Positions 51,249 to 63,596 of a stretch of DNA of 64,000 bases are shown here, in pieces (position 1 is the stretch's first letter; each line of letters starts with the position of its first letter). This stretch comes from Clavulina sp. PMI_390 (lineage: Eukaryota > Basidiomycota > Agaricomycetes > Cantharellales > Hydnaceae), in contig WIDE01000011.1 of assembly GCA_015039315.1 (NCBI GenBank), positions 1-64,000 of the forward strand. The letters are read 5' to 3'. The notes below the pieces were generated by a model that made no database searches, was not told the DNA's origin, and saw nothing but the letters and a program-made list of their open reading frames with translations. A program made the position numbers and the translations under genes.

Positions 51249-52613
51249 ATGTCCGAAATCCTCGACCTCGCAATCCTTTACTCGTGGACGGCGCTCAAAT
51301 GGGCGGTAATCATAGTCTTGGCTCTGAACTGGGAGTCCATCCCCGGCATCTGGCATGGTGAGTTCACTGTCCTCGAGGAGCCCCATATATGCTGATGTTG
51401 TGCGCAACCCTAGCTCGTGTGTTCTGGACAATGGGTCTTTGGCTACTACGCCGCTTGCCAGTCCAGTTCATTCCGTCCAAGAAGCGTGATTTTCTGTACA
51501 AACGGATGCCCATAGGGCAAAGTCCCTTCGACTACACGGTTACCTACTCAACTGTCTGCGGTTTTGCCGACACGGACTACAATTTACACCTAAGTAATTC
51601 CTCTTATGCCAAGGTACGCGCAGCGGCCCTCCTTTCGTGGAGCCCGCAGTCGGTCCCTGACTCTACTGGTACCACAGATCTTCGATCTCGCTCGGATGCG
51701 CGCTTTCGTAAAGTGGTTCCCCCTTGGCCTCCTCAATGGCACTCTTCTTGGTCTTGGGGCATCACATTTTCACTTCATCAAAGAAATTCCTCTTGGTTCT
51801 CGCTATGAGATTCGAGTGAATATCGTGGCTTGGGAGGAAAAGTGGATTCATCTCGTCGCTCAATTTGTCACGTATCCAAAGCCTGCACGTCAGGGTGCTG
51901 CACGCACCACCTCCCAGCCCCTCTCCCGCGAGGACTCGGCCGCTTCTGTTTCATCCTCCTCTACGACACCCGCTCCCCCCACTCCTTCCAGTCTTCGTTC
52001 ACGCAAATCTAATTCTCGCACCAAGGTTTCCTTCTCAAGCCCTCCAAGTTCGTCGCCCTCTTCTGACGGCGAAGAAGATGATATCTTCCACAGGAGTTCC
52101 GTCAATAGTACTCCCGCGACTTCCGCCGGCTCTACTTCGCCGACCATGAAAGGGTCCGGAGGGTTGGGCGCGGTCGGCCTCAGCGCCGCTGCATCTTCAC
52201 TTGCTGATCAGGTTGACGAGGCTTCGGCAATGGGAGGCTTCGATCTGAAATCCCTCCCCCCTTTACCGGAGGGTGCGGTGCTCAACTGTGTGCACGTTTC
52301 ATCCTACTGCTTCAAGCAGGGCCGCATGACAATTCCTCCCCGCGTAGCACTCACGACCGCAGGATTCGGTGACCCAGCCCGCGCGGAGCGTATCACGCAA
52401 ATCACCAACACGTCAACTCGCAACCCCACCTATCGCACCGTCGGTGCTCCACTCCCGGAAAAAACGTACACTGTATCTGAGCTGATGAGAGGTGATTGGA
52501 AACGCTTCGAGTCTGAGGGCTTGTGGGACCTTCCCGAATACGAGGAGCGTAATCGCACAGCCCTTGAGCGCTTTCGCCCCCTTCGTCTCGCATTGGATAC
52601 CCTTCGTCTGTAG
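51249..52613 (+). CDS. THEM6-like hotdog-fold thioesterase family protein
   Basis: Three exons. The start at 51249 gives MSEILDLAILYSWTALKWAV, whose hydrophobic run is a likely membrane anchor. Exon 2 begins ARVFWTMGLWLLRRLP and includes GFADTDYNLHLSNSSYAK; exon 3 continues IFDLARMRAFVKWFP. The D-x-D-x-N-x-H-x-SN-x-x-Y signature followed by the D-x-AR helix is that of the THEM6/acyl-thioesterase-like hotdog group. The domain continues through FIKEIPLGSRYEIRVNIVAW and is interrupted by about 150 Ser/Pro-rich residues (51900-52200) before the last conserved part, which includes VHVSSYCFKQGR. About 410 residues. The low-complexity insertion inside the fold is unusual. Catalytic activity is not proven for this group. 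Confidence 0.8.
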
Positions 52614-53353
52614 ATCCTACAACCCAATACGGTTCACTCCTTATTTTCATGTAAACCTACAACGTTCCTTCTATATCCTCATTGTATCACCAGCTTTTTT
52701 TTTAACTCCTAGACTATATTGATAAACTATATTTTTTCCACCATTGCCCAAAAAAGGATGTTGGTGATTCGCAAAATGACGAGGAGAGTGCCACTGACAG
52801 CAGCCAGATAGACTCGGGCGGCGAATCGTGGGCGATCTTACCCGAGTGCTTCGATCATACCAAGTCGTCAAGGCGGAGTTTCGGAGATTTGCGTGTCAAT
52901 ATCAATGATGCTCCAAGCTCTTTTGATAGGCCGCTTCGTGGGCTCCGTCGCACGGTTCTGAACTTCCATGTCGGGCGGCGTTCCGCCTGCTCCTAGCATT
53001 GCGCGATCGCAAGTCTTCGATGCGGCACGCTGCCTTCGTCTTGGCCAAGGCCTCCTTTCCTTGGACCTTGTGGTGCATGAACGCCGCAATGTGCAACCTC
53101 AAGGGTGGCTTCAACAAGTCGAAGCCTCCCCTTGATCTATCTATCTCAGCTTCTCCGGCCGGTAACGTGCCGCATGGCCCTCGATAAGGAGAAATCGGAC
53201 TGCAAAGTGTACCGGGTAAGCTCAGGGTTGTGATCACGCCGGGCTATCTCATCAGGGTAGATCCACACCACCACCATCACCACCTTCTCCACTCCCTTCA
53301 TTGTCGCGTTGCTGCTCTCAGGCGTTGCACTCAGCGTCCCTAGCACCGCCAAA
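52614..53353. other. Intergenic region before the acyltransferase
   Basis: About 740 bases. Open frames on both strands (52902-53237 minus, 52999-53187 plus) show no family likeness. The last 100 bases contain CACCACCACCATCACCACC-type repeats and are probably leader or promoter sequence. No gene supported. Confidence 0.45.
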
Positions 53354-55301
53354 ATGGGGCAAGAAGATATATCCGTTATCGCTGGCCCTCTTGCCTTCGT
53401 CAAACATGTTGTCTCCCGTGAACGCCTTCCATTTTCCATTCCGTCGTTGAGCTCTATGGCGCTCAAGTACTATTTCTCGCTAGGGGTGAGCGATTTGTAG
53501 GATAGCTCCATAGATAAAGGCTAAATTTTCTCCAGAAACGCCCTTACGTCGGCGATAGCGAAGTACACCCCGAAGTCATCAAGTTCACCAACCTCTTAGC
53601 GCCAGGAGCTACTCAAGAAAGGGACGAAGAAATTATCTGGGTCTTCCCTGAAACGCCTACGGCTGCTGGAGAGACGCAACGGTACCCTCTGCTTGGGACG
53701 GACATTCTTCGCTTACATTTTGTGAGGACCCCACCGTTCTTATCATCTATCCCATTTCCAGCTAAACGACGCCGGGTAGGTCCAAACTATGCACCTCATT
53801 CCCGAGATTATCGATGTCTCGAGGTTCCAGAAAGCACTATCCAAAGCTCTCGCCTTGTACCCAACTTTTGCCGGAAGGTTGCGGATAGATTCTAATAACG
53901 ACCGCTCAGTACGTACATGGTCGGGCGATCGAGATATATTCATGATGCTGACTCTTCACGGCGCTCGTAGATCTCCCTCACGAACTCCTCCATACCTCTG
54001 GTCATTGACAGAGATGCCCAAGGCCCTGCTTTGGGCGACTTTGCCATCATTGGATACCATATGGGAAGCTACCTAGCCCCAATAAACCTTCATTCTCTCG
54101 AAAACCACGACGAAGCTCTTATCTCAATTAAACTTTCTATGTTTCCCCGGACGGGAGAGACAGCCATCGGTGTCATGATGTCGCATCAAGTTGGTGAGCG
54201 TAATGACTAACCTCCCGTCTAACAAGAGCACGCAGTCCTGATGCATATATAGCGGATGGGCATCTTGCCCTTGCTTTCATGAGAACACTGTCCAATTTGT
54301 ACCAGGGTTTCTCACCAGAACCGACTACAGCTTTCATTATACCGTCTCCAGCGCCTCTCCCACCGATTTCCATCAGACGACTGTTTAATCTGCTCTCTGC
54401 TGTCAAGAACGATCCACGTTACAAACCCAACACCTACACCGAGACTGAGGCCCATGAGCGGACAATCAAATCTATTGAAGAGAGCGTCCCAGTTAATATC
54501 AGGGTAACTGCCCAACAGATGGCTAAACTGAAGACCTTGGCCGTGGCTGGTCTTCCTGAAGGCGGAAACGCACAGATTTCCCGGCAGGATGCGGTCACCG
54601 CTTTGTTGGTAACGTCTATGAATAAGTTCTTGGACGTAAAGGTTGATCACGTCCGATCAGTGTGGAACGTGAGCAATCGACCACATCTTCGCACCTTGTT
54701 CGTCCAATTGATATTAGCTGACGTTTCTCCTTGTAGTATCGGGCTATAACATCTCCTGTTCACTATGGAGGAAATGCTATTGGGCTAAGCATGACTGACA
54801 CCATGCCCACCTCGGATCTGGAAGATTTGAGCGCGGTTTCATCTGCTATACGAAACGCGCTCATCAAAGCTCGCTCAGAAGAGGAGTTTGGCGTCATGCT
54901 TCCACTTATGCACCTCAAGCTTACGGACATGGCGAATCGTGGGCAATTCATAGGCTCGGTCTTACTTCCTGGCCGATTTGTTATCAACTCTGATGTTAAG
55001 TGCGTACCCAGTCACTTCCGCGACGTTTGCATCTCTCGTCTGATTGCTGGGATCTAACGTTTACTTCTATTATAGCGCTGACTGGAGGGCTGCACACTTC
55101 GGTCACCCTGATACTGTACGCTTCTTCTCTGCTCATAAAGAAAACCGATATGCGCGTGTCTATCAGTCCAATCCGGAGATCATCGATGGCAAAGTTGTTG
55201 ACCCTCGAAAGGGTAGCATTGACGTCCATCTGCGGATCGACGCTTCCATTCACGACCAGTTCGTAGCCGAACTCAACAGAGTTCTCCAGTCTTTGGAATG
55301 A
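53354..55301 (+). CDS. BAHD-type acyltransferase (transferase family)
   Basis: Transfers an acyl group from an acyl-CoA to an alcohol or amine acceptor; members often act in secondary metabolism. The start at 53354 gives MGQEDISVIAGPLAFVKHVV. Exons follow with LNDAGVQTMHLIPEIIDVSR and FQKALSKALALYPTFAGRLR, the family's N-terminal domain. The catalytic HxxxD is HQVAD, split by an intron (MMSHQV-ADGHLALAFM near 54190-54255). The C-terminal half contains SRQDAVTALLVTSMNKFLDV and NYRAITSPVHYGGNAIG. At the place of the usual DFGWG motif it has DWRAAHFGHP, so that structural motif is not conserved. About 500 residues and at least six exons. Substrate unknown; no biosynthetic gene cluster around it. 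Confidence 0.82.
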
Positions 55302-55442
55302 GGTTAGCGCAGGGGAGAGGGGGGGCAGTTCTAAGATATTATTCGCATTACCATACAATAGACCTCGCGCATTAGACACCATCATTAAACCTGTACGATA
55401 GTTTATCTATGACATCGAATCGCTCTTGCTTCAACAGAAAGT

Positions 55443-56674
55443 CTAATCAAGAGGCACGAAAGGATTCCTCCCCCTCGTCTCAGCAGAGATGATCTTGGGA
55501 AGCGCTACGGCCATCTCCTTGGTGCCCGCTGGGAACGGGAGGTCGTCGACACCCGCGGGAAGGCACTCAGAATTGTTCTTTGCGCCCTTGACGAGTTTTC
55601 GTTTGCTTTCAGCGATGATCTTTCGCTTGGCATCACGAACGAAGATATGGGCGTCGTCAGCGCCCGGGACGCAGCCCTTGACATAGAGCAGGTTGAGCTG
55701 CGTGTCAACACGAACCACGAGAAGGTTTTGGGTCGTGATGCGATCAACACCCATATGACCTGCCATCTTCTTGCCAGGGAACACTCGTCCGGGGTCCTTA
55801 GGAGAAGGCACATTAAAAATCAGCAAAAATAGTCTATAAGCTTCGTCAGGAGGATTATTACCTGGTGTTGACCAGTTGAGCCGGCTGAACGATGTGAAAT
55901 GGAAACACCATGGCTTGCTCGAAGACCTCCAAAGCCATGGCGTTTCATAACACCTTGGAACCCTTTACCCATCCTATAAAACAGTATTTTAGCCAATGCA
56001 GAAGTGATTGAATGTGAAGAAGACGCACGAGATGCCGGAAACATCTACAAACTGTCCTGGAACGAAATGTACTGCAGAAAGGGTTGTACCTGGGAAGGAT
56101 ATTGTTCATGAGTTATGCAATATACACTCGGTAAGTAAAGCACGTACCAACAGGTAATAGCGCATCTTTGGTGACAGCGAATTCTTTCACTATGTGTTTT
56201 GGTGGAACCTTGGCAGCAGCAAAGTGTCCTCGCATAGGTGCAGTGACATGCTCTGGTCTCCGGTTAGTCGCAGCAACCTGGACACCATAGTATGGCTTTC
56301 CATATCGCCTTGGGGTCTCAACCGCTTTGGTGACCTGACAGTCTTCGATCTACCAGAAGGTTTACCACCGTGTATGAGTTTTGGCTGTGGCCACATTGAC
56401 AACACTCCTGTGTCAGAGTTATGCGCACCTGCAGCACGGTCACAGGCATTCTTGCGCCATAGTCGTTCCAAAGCGCAGTCATGCCACGTTTTCTTGCAAT
56501 CAGGCCCGTTCGTAAGGAGTTCGCGGTCCATTGGGCAGGAGTGGCAGCAGAAGTTGAAGAAGAGGCAGCGGAGGTAGCAGCAGAGGCTTCTGCCGGCGCA
56601 GAGGTTGTGAGTCGTCTAACTAGCCACTGTGCAGCGTGTGCCGTCGTCCGTCGGGAGTTAGAAACGACCTGCAT
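55443..56674 (-). CDS. MRPL9: Mitochondrial large-subunit ribosomal protein uL3m
   Basis: Component of the mitochondrial large ribosomal subunit. The start at 56674 gives [20 protein letters not shown] followed by an Ala/Ser/Thr-rich stretch, a good mitochondrial presequence. The next part has [20 protein letters not shown], the typical L3 N-terminus. Later exons contain [20 protein letters not shown] and HRSAGSTGQ, then [15 protein letters not shown], the L3 signature, and VKGCVPG. Ends NPFVPLD at 55443. At least five exons. Length fits mitochondrial uL3. It converges on the acyltransferase gene. Confidence 0.92.
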
Positions 56675-56870
56675 TGGTTCGACGCGAAGACGAGCTGTTT
56701 TGTCGTGTTTGGTCCACTGAAAACGACCTCGGGTATGGGCGACAAGAAAATATTCATAACGGTGGGCGTAATACAAGTAAACTACTGTTGAAAATCTTTA
56801 TATAAATCACTAGAAATACTACCAAACTAAGGAGCAGGGAAGGGGCTTCTGCGCCATGAGAGTTTTACTA

Positions 56871-59196
56871 TTATTCTCGTGGCCCCCATAGCACACAACG
56901 ACCGCTGCCATTGCCAGTAGCGCAGCGCGCAACGATGTGTGGATGAGACACAGTTACAGCTTGCACGGCAGTAATCCTAGCATAATGATTAGCATAGCGA
57001 AACTAGAGGAGATAGAAAAGGAGGGCGTACTTCGTTGGGTCCTTCAGCTTAGCAACGATTTCCCCATTGTAGGCAAACATGTGAACTTCATGCTCCATAG
57101 TCCCAATCTGAGGGGGAGAAGGTTTGTTGAGTAAAGGATTGGCGTCACGAAGGAGGTTGCTTGCTCACGGTACAATACGGAGACGCGTCTACATTTGGCG
57201 ACCACTGGGCCCTTAGTAATGTTACCCATCGACCCTAGAGAAGCAACAATTTGTCAGGATCGAAAGATTGTAGAGGTAAGATCCGGGCAGTGCGTACAGT
57301 TTGAGTATTATGCTTGATTATCTTCTTCGGGGTGAACGATCTGTCGTTCAACTCTGACGAGGACTTTGCCCATGACCCAAGATTCCAGACTGTAGCAACG
57401 AACTCATACTGTTAACAGCGGTCAGCGGCAGTGGAAGGAGCACGGACTCACGGCGAACATGATTATCATAACTGGTCGACACAATATTTCTCCCCGAAGG
57501 ATCCCAATACGCGGATGTTGCGCTCTGTCCGTGCTGGTACCCAGCTAGGACAGAGCTTCGACCAGGCTTGGTCTGTCTGAACTCGTGCACGGCGTCCCAG
57601 TCCGCCGTAAATACAGGATGACGAAGATCTTCGTCGTCATCATTGTCTTGCTGGAAAGTTGGGACCATGACAAGCTTGCGCGCGTCCCAAATCCTAAAAG
57701 AGGAAGGCGAAGAAAATGCTTAGACAAGAGAAAGTGGCTTAGCGTTGAGTGACCACTCACTGGACCATTTTATCGTTGCTCGCCGTAACAAGAAGGTGTG
57801 GCTGACGCGGATTGATACTGACACACCCAATCTTGTCCTTGACGTTCACCTGCAATCTTGCTCCGCGACCACCCTCACGCTTGTCGACGTGGGTGAGACC
57901 GCCATCTGCATCGCTCACCCAAATTTCATCACCAGTAGGGGCAACGTCGAAGGAGTTGATGATGATTTTCGAGGACGCCAAGGAGAAGAGCTCCGTTGAT
58001 TTGTTAGTTTCGAACGACGTGCTACGAATGGTACAATCGTATGCCGAGGTGAGGACCTAATTACGAAGGATGAGCTCTGGCGCAAGCGATACGATGAAAG
58101 AGAGCGTCAACTCACACTGTGATAGTCGGTTGGATTGAATTTGATACAAGAAATCGAGCTCTGCGAAGTCTTTGGCCAGTGGGGCTGAAGGCGATAGTAT
58201 CGCCCGCCCTCCGCGTTATCCTTATCCTCATCTTCCATGTCGTCTGTGGGCTCCGAGTCCGCGAGAGCATCCCAAATACCGAGCTGTCCGTGCTTGTCTC
58301 CCACGAATATCAGGTCCTTCGTGACCTCGGGATGGTACGCCATGGAATAGACTCGGTCCTGAGTGACCTTGGCCCGCGAGCGGATGACCATAGGCGACAG
58401 CTGCTTGCGGATCACAGAAATGCCAGCATCTGGCTTTGAGTCGCCATCGGCATCCTCATCACGCTGCTTTGAGGATTTTTTGGAAGGAGATTTAGTAGAA
58501 GTGGAGGATGAAGGGCCGCCAAACAGGTTCCGAAGACTTTCCATTTCGTCCTGGGTGAGCTCGTCCTGGCCAAGGGCGTTCAGGTCGAGGTCGTAGTGCC
58601 GCGGACGCTTGGCAGCGCGCTCCACTTCAAGAGCCTCGAGACGTTCTTCCTCTTCTCTTTTACGTTTAGCGGTTTCTGCGGCCTGGACATGGGTGGAACA
58701 TCATGGAGTGGTTATATATCAATATAGTGGTCAGTGGTGGGTGTTCGATGGTGACGGCACAGGGTCAATCAGACATACCAAGCGCGCTTTCTTCTGTGCT
58801 GGGGTCTCGTTCGGATCAATGGCTGCCGCGGCAGCAAGTCTCCCTGAAGACCTTCGCGTCACTCGCACCGTAACCTCTTTCACGGCCTCCACTGGCTTCT
58901 TGCGCGGCTGAACTGGACGCGCTTTCTTCTCGCCATCAGCAGCTTTGCCTTTACCCTTTGCCGCGCTGCTACGCGTCGGAGGAAGGCCAAGATCATCCGC
59001 GGCACCTTTCAGATCAAGCTCAGCGAGGAGTTCTGCATTTTGCTTGATGTTCCGGCGTCTCCGCTCTTCGCTACAAATGAGACGACAGAACGTTGAAGTA
59101 CCCGAAAACAGGTTATATCATCAGGGGTCGCGGTCTGGTACAGACTATAGTTGTATTCAGTGCGTACTAGTCAACTTCGTCGTCACTGCTGCTCAT
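56871..59196 (-). CDS. CMR1: CMR1/WDR76-like WD40 DNA-damage-binding protein
   Basis: WD40 protein of the Cmr1/WDR76 group, which associates with chromatin and with DNA replication and damage responses. The start at 59196 gives MSSSDDEVDYEERRRRNIKQ, and NAELLAELDLKGAADDLGLP follows, matching the Cmr1 N-terminus. A Lys/Arg/Ala-rich linker leads to HYDLDLNALGQDEL. The WD40 propeller then contains DRVYSMAYHPEVTKDLIFVG, KHGQLGIWD, SCIKFNPTDYHSV, DEIWVSDADGGLTHVDKREG and YWDPSGRNIVSTSYDNHVR. It ends HIVARCATGNGSGRCVLWGP-RE at 56871. About ten exons. All expected parts of the family are present. Confidence 0.9.
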
Positions 59197-59549
59197 TGTG
59201 GTGGTGGATGTTGTTGATGTATGGGATGGTCGAGTTGAGAGGAGCTGAGTCAAAGTCACAATGACGCGCTGCTGTGACAAGCAGTGCAGGACGCGTCGCG
59301 ACGCGTTTGCTCGCGCGGTTTACACCAATTCAGTAACTGACATTTGAACGCGTACAGGAGGCCGTACTACAGGTTTATATACAACAAAAAGACCCTAAAG
59401 TGGTGTCACATGGAAGAAGGCAAGATTACAGCCTTCGTCACTCTAACAAGGAACAACCCCAGAAATAAAAGTAGCACACAAATGTATCACGAGCACCTAG
59501 TAAAAAACAATCTTTAGCTGATATTCACTCAGGTGCGGCAGAAGTATAC
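59197..59549. other. Short intergenic region
   Basis: Promoter side of CMR1 and 3' side of the next minus-strand gene. It includes TGACGCGCTGC and GACGCGTCGCGACGCG near 59260-59306: repeats of ACGCG, the core of the MluI cell-cycle box known from yeast. This would suit a replication-linked gene such as CMR1. Confidence 0.45.
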
Positions 59550-61718
59550 TCACTCCATAATCGCAGTCTCCAAAAGTCTCCATTTGGTCGTCTCGCTCGC
59601 ATCATTCGTGATCCCTAGCGCCTCTTTCCAGTTCTTGCTCGCAGCCTCTGGCTCTCCAGCCGCTTCGAACGCAAGCATCTCTTCATCGGTGACGCCTCGC
59701 CACATGAGGAAGATGCGCGTAAGGAGAATGGGCGCGCTCACCGCAGGGTCTGCGCTCAAACTGATCTTGATAGCGAGATTGATGCGATCCTGCAGCATGA
59801 ACCGGTAGGCGATGTTCTTGTGGTGACCGAATGAGCCAATCGCATTGCTGGGCACGACCAGACCAGCGAATTATCGTAGTCAATAACGGCAATATTCTTG
59901 AAAGGATAACAAACAAAGATACCTCAAAAGTTGCGTGCGCACTGGAATGCCAAGATGGAGTTCGTCAAGGACTTTGCTCAAATGAGGAATGAAATCTTGA
60001 AGGGGCATCGCGAAACCATTCTGTGGGCTGATGTATGATGCAGGGTCCATTTTGGTCATATCAGGCCTGGGAGCGTGGAGGTGAGCAAGTGGCTAAGACA
60101 TGGTCACAAGTAGACGCACATTGCTTCGTAGTACAACGATGTGATGACGAGATTCGATGTAAAGTGCTCCAAGTAGCCATCTGGGTGAGCTCGGACAAAA
60201 TACTAGGGATCGTGTCAGTATCAGCAGACAAGATTACAGATTAATCTTCTAGCAGTACCTTCACTTTGCCATCGCTAACAGGCTCAGCCTGAGGATAAGT
60301 GAATCCCCAGCTCCACATGTTGGATATCTCTATCTCGATGGTCGCGAGGCTGACAGCTGGAGCCCTGACTGTCAGAGTACACCTAGCACTCGTCGGTTTC
60401 ACAGCAATCTGGAGCTTGCTGATCGTACGACGATCCAAGAAGAAGTCTCTCGTGAGCCCGTTCGTAAGGCGCGTGCCAGTAAAGTCGACCGTGTGTTCGT
60501 CCTTGTCATAGTCGTGCTTGATCTTCATCACGCCCCAGAACGCGCCGTCGACGACCGTTCCGTCGTCCGTGTGGGCCATGTCAAAGTCTTCGTCTGTCGC
60601 ACAGACTGTATCAAGCACTACAGTACGGTTAGGCGCAAGCTCAAGGGCGAACGAAGCAGGCATCTCAAGGACGGGTGGTGGGGGTCTGCTCAGTGCAGAA
60701 TATCAATCAGACTTGCAAGTTAGAGAGTGCCATGAAGCTGCGCATAAGACATACGGGGGAGCAGCAGACTCTTGTTCTTCCTCTTCCATTTCGGGATCGG
60801 GAGGAGGAGCATCAGCAGTTATTTCCATTCTAAGGCCCATGGTCGTCTGTGCTAACTGGTAGGTATCCTCAGAGTCAAGCCATAGATAAGGCCCTAGCGT
60901 TCGAGACCTTAGAGAGCAGAAGCAATGAAGACAAGGCGAAGAAATACAGACCTTGGAGGAGCCTGGAAGCCTGGATAGAAGCATATTCGACAGGAACTCG
61001 CAACGAGCATGGCACGTCGTCTGGGATTTGTACCCACTCTCGAGCTAGCTTTTCAGCTTCCTGATATTCCATAAACGCTTAGCATGATAGAGAACGTGAT
61101 AGAATTTCGCATGGGCCACCAGCTCACCGCAAAAGTGTTAGGAAGAATCTTGACAGTCTCCATGTCGCCGAAAACGAGGGTAAGGAATCTCCTTGGTGCA
61201 GGGGGTGGCGGAGGGGGCGCATAGTTGACTACCTGTGGCGGGTGGATCCAAGCGGGCAGCGCAGGGGAGATAGGCGCAGGAGGGGTCGACAGCGGCGAAA
61301 ATGGATACCGACCAAAGTGCATTTCGGCGAGAAAGATGGGTAATTATGGGAGATTATGGTGATTCGGCGGATCGGGAGGCACCAAGACCACGGGTCGTAG
61401 TAGTAGACGTGGAGTAATGGGAGGCGGCAAGTCGAAAGAGGGAGGCAAAAATAACGGGAGGAGGTATGATGTAGTGGGGAATATGAGTCCAAGAGGACAG
61501 CTGGTGTAGGTGAGGCAAGCCTCATAAAACGCACGCACCTCTTCGCTAGGACCCGGCCATCCTTCCTTGCGACGAGTGAATCGAGCGAATGTGGCATTGG
61601 AGTTGAGCGATTGCTGAGTAGGTGTTGGAGATGGCACCACCTGAGCAGAGGGGGGTAATTCTGGATTCAAGAATTGCTTCTTCTGCTGGTGTTGTTGTTT
61701 CTGGCGATTTGACCACAT
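59550..61718 (-). CDS. Unrecognised conserved-looking protein
   Basis: Exons on the minus strand run from about 61718 (MWSNRQKQQHQQKKQFLNPE) or 61322 (MHFGRYPFSPLSTPPAPISP) to the stop at 59550. The N-terminal part is Pro- and Gln-rich. Ordered exons follow: FLTLVFGDMETVKILPNTF, EKLAREWVQIPDDVPCSLRV, ALELAPNRTVVLDTVCATDE, FWGVMKIKHDYDKDEHTVDF, then by splicing GKVK-YFVRAHPDGYLEHFTSN. After that come MPLQDFIPHLSKVLDELHLG, IGSFGHHKNIAYRFMLQDRI and WKEALGITNDASETTKWRLL near the end. I recognise no domain. The first exon junction is unresolved because the two possible N-termini lie in different frames. Confidence 0.6.
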
Positions 61719-62228
61719 GCTTGAATGCGAGCGTGCGTAACCTTATGAGAAGGCTGGCGTTGATGTCGATTAACTGATCTTACGCTCACAGGCAAACTCA
61801 GGGAGGCAGTAGATGAGGCGCCCGGGACGTAGCAGAGGGTTTTGCTGGAAAGCTGTGCGACGGTAGTGGATCGTGGTGAGCACGAGGCAGACGCCCAGTT
61901 GAAAGCCTTTCAACTGATCCTCATCGCACACAAGCTTCTGAAATCATCATCGAGAAAACCGAATATTTTACTTAGGTGTGGAGATCATCGAAGGCAATTT
62001 ACCACCACAATAGCAGAACTATATAAAGGATCAGATATTCGTTACCAATCGGCGCAACTGAAAGGCCTGCAGCAAGCGCAAAACGTTTCCGTCGGAGTCG
62101 CTTTTTTGGCCAACACGCACGTGACCGGTTATATACACCATTCTTTGAAAGAGTGTGCCAGCCACAGATCTTTCCGCCCCCTCGAGCCTTTCTACTTTTT
62201 ACTCTGTGCATCGACTTTGCTGTCTACG
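61719..62228. promoter_or_regulatory. Divergent intergenic region
   Basis: About 510 bases between divergent starts at 61718 and 62229. A TATATAAAGG-like sequence at about 62018-62028 could act as a TATA element for the downstream gene. No gene supported. Confidence 0.35.
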
Positions 62229-63596
62229 ATGTTTGTTCGTAAGGTTGCTGCCACTGCCGTGCACCCGAGTGCACGTGGCTTTGCATCTGCGTTGCTCTCC
62301 AAGAGCGAGAAGGACTGGCTCGCAAAATCTGCGAATGATCTGCGCAAGGAAGCCAAAGCTCGTGGGCTTGCCCAGTACGTCGTTATACTTAATCCTGATA
62401 CTCTGTTGGTCGTCGACATACTGAAAACGGTCCTTTGTGTGCTTCTTCTTTGTTGGTAACTCGCTATCATGACACGGTGTCACTGACGAGCAGCAGTGGC
62501 ACGAAGGCTGAAATCGCCCGCCGTTTGATGAAGGCTGAGCAAGCATCTCTGCAAGCTGTCTCTGAGCAGGTCTCAGGCGCTACCCCTACCACCCCTGCAC
62601 CCTCTGCCTCTACTTCGTCATCTGTGAGTGTCTTGCAAGCAATATGAGTATTTTTGGCCGATATTGACACTAGTGATCATATACCCCCTAGGCCACCCCC
62701 GCATCGCGCAAATTCACCTCGAGCGCAAAATACAACCTTGCCACTGAGACTTCGAGCAGCAAGTTTACTCCTCGACGACCGTATATTATGAACATCCAGC
62801 TTCCCGAGGATGCTGAACCAGTCGAGGAAGGCCCAACGATTGTACGTGCTCATTTATCCCACAACCAATCTATGATTGTTCAATTTGATCTTATCTTATC
62901 CTGTCCTCCCGCCTTTTTCTCCCCTCCTGCAATCTCGAACAACCTCACTATCTATTCTCATATGGGGGTCCCACAACGCATCAGCCATACGCGCCTGACT
63001 ACTTCCAGTCGCACCACTCCCAATCTGCCTCTCCCATCCAAGAGCCTCCCAACCCCTCCGCCCCGCGAGTCCTCACTGTCGCTTCTGCTGCCACGCACGC
63101 AGGCGGTGGTCCCTCACACACTCTGTGGGGCGGCGCCGTGGACCCGCATCTCGTCGACAGCCACGGCGCCGACGCCGCCGTCGAGCTCTCCGTCGCACGA
63201 TACAGCGCCTCGGCAGCCGCGCTCCTCCAGGCCGCGGGCCTCGGTGGCCATACCGGCACTAACAGCGAGAAGGGCCTCATCAGCGACATTCTCGATGACG
63301 TTGGGCTCACTGGGTTCAAGCTGTTCCCCTCGTCTGCGCCAACTGCGAGCGTTGTGGAGACTCTGGCTCAGGACCCGAACGCGAATGCGCGCGAGACGGT
63401 CAAGGGTGCCGTTAAGGACGTGAAGAGCGTTGTGAGCAATATTATCAACCACCCGAATGCCGAGGCTGTCGCAGAGAAGTACGCGCCCAAGGAGCCTTCT
63501 GAGGGCGAGGAGATGTCGGCGCAAGACCGACAAGGATTGGTTGCTCTTGCAGGGATTGTGAGCGCTGGATACTTCCTGAGCAAAGTTTTCGTCTAG
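62229..63596 (+). CDS. SAP-motif protein with mitochondrial-type N-terminus and C-terminal membrane segment
   Basis: The start at 62229 gives MFVRKVAATAVHPSARGFAS, an Arg-bearing N-terminus without acidic residues, like a mitochondrial presequence. Residues encoded across the first intron form a SAP motif, LRKEAKARGLAQ followed by SGTKAEIARRLMKAE, a helix-turn-helix DNA-binding module. Further exons give ATPASRKFTSSAKYNLATET, RRPYIMNIQLPEDAEPVEEG and a Ser/Pro linker. The last exon runs through GGGPSHTLWGGAVDPHLVDS and an acidic, Ala-rich region to a hydrophobic segment (LVALAGIVSAGYFLSKVFV) at the very C-terminus. SAP plus membrane tail could tether nucleic acid to a mitochondrial membrane, but this is inference. 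I do not recognise the full-length family. Confidence 0.7.
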
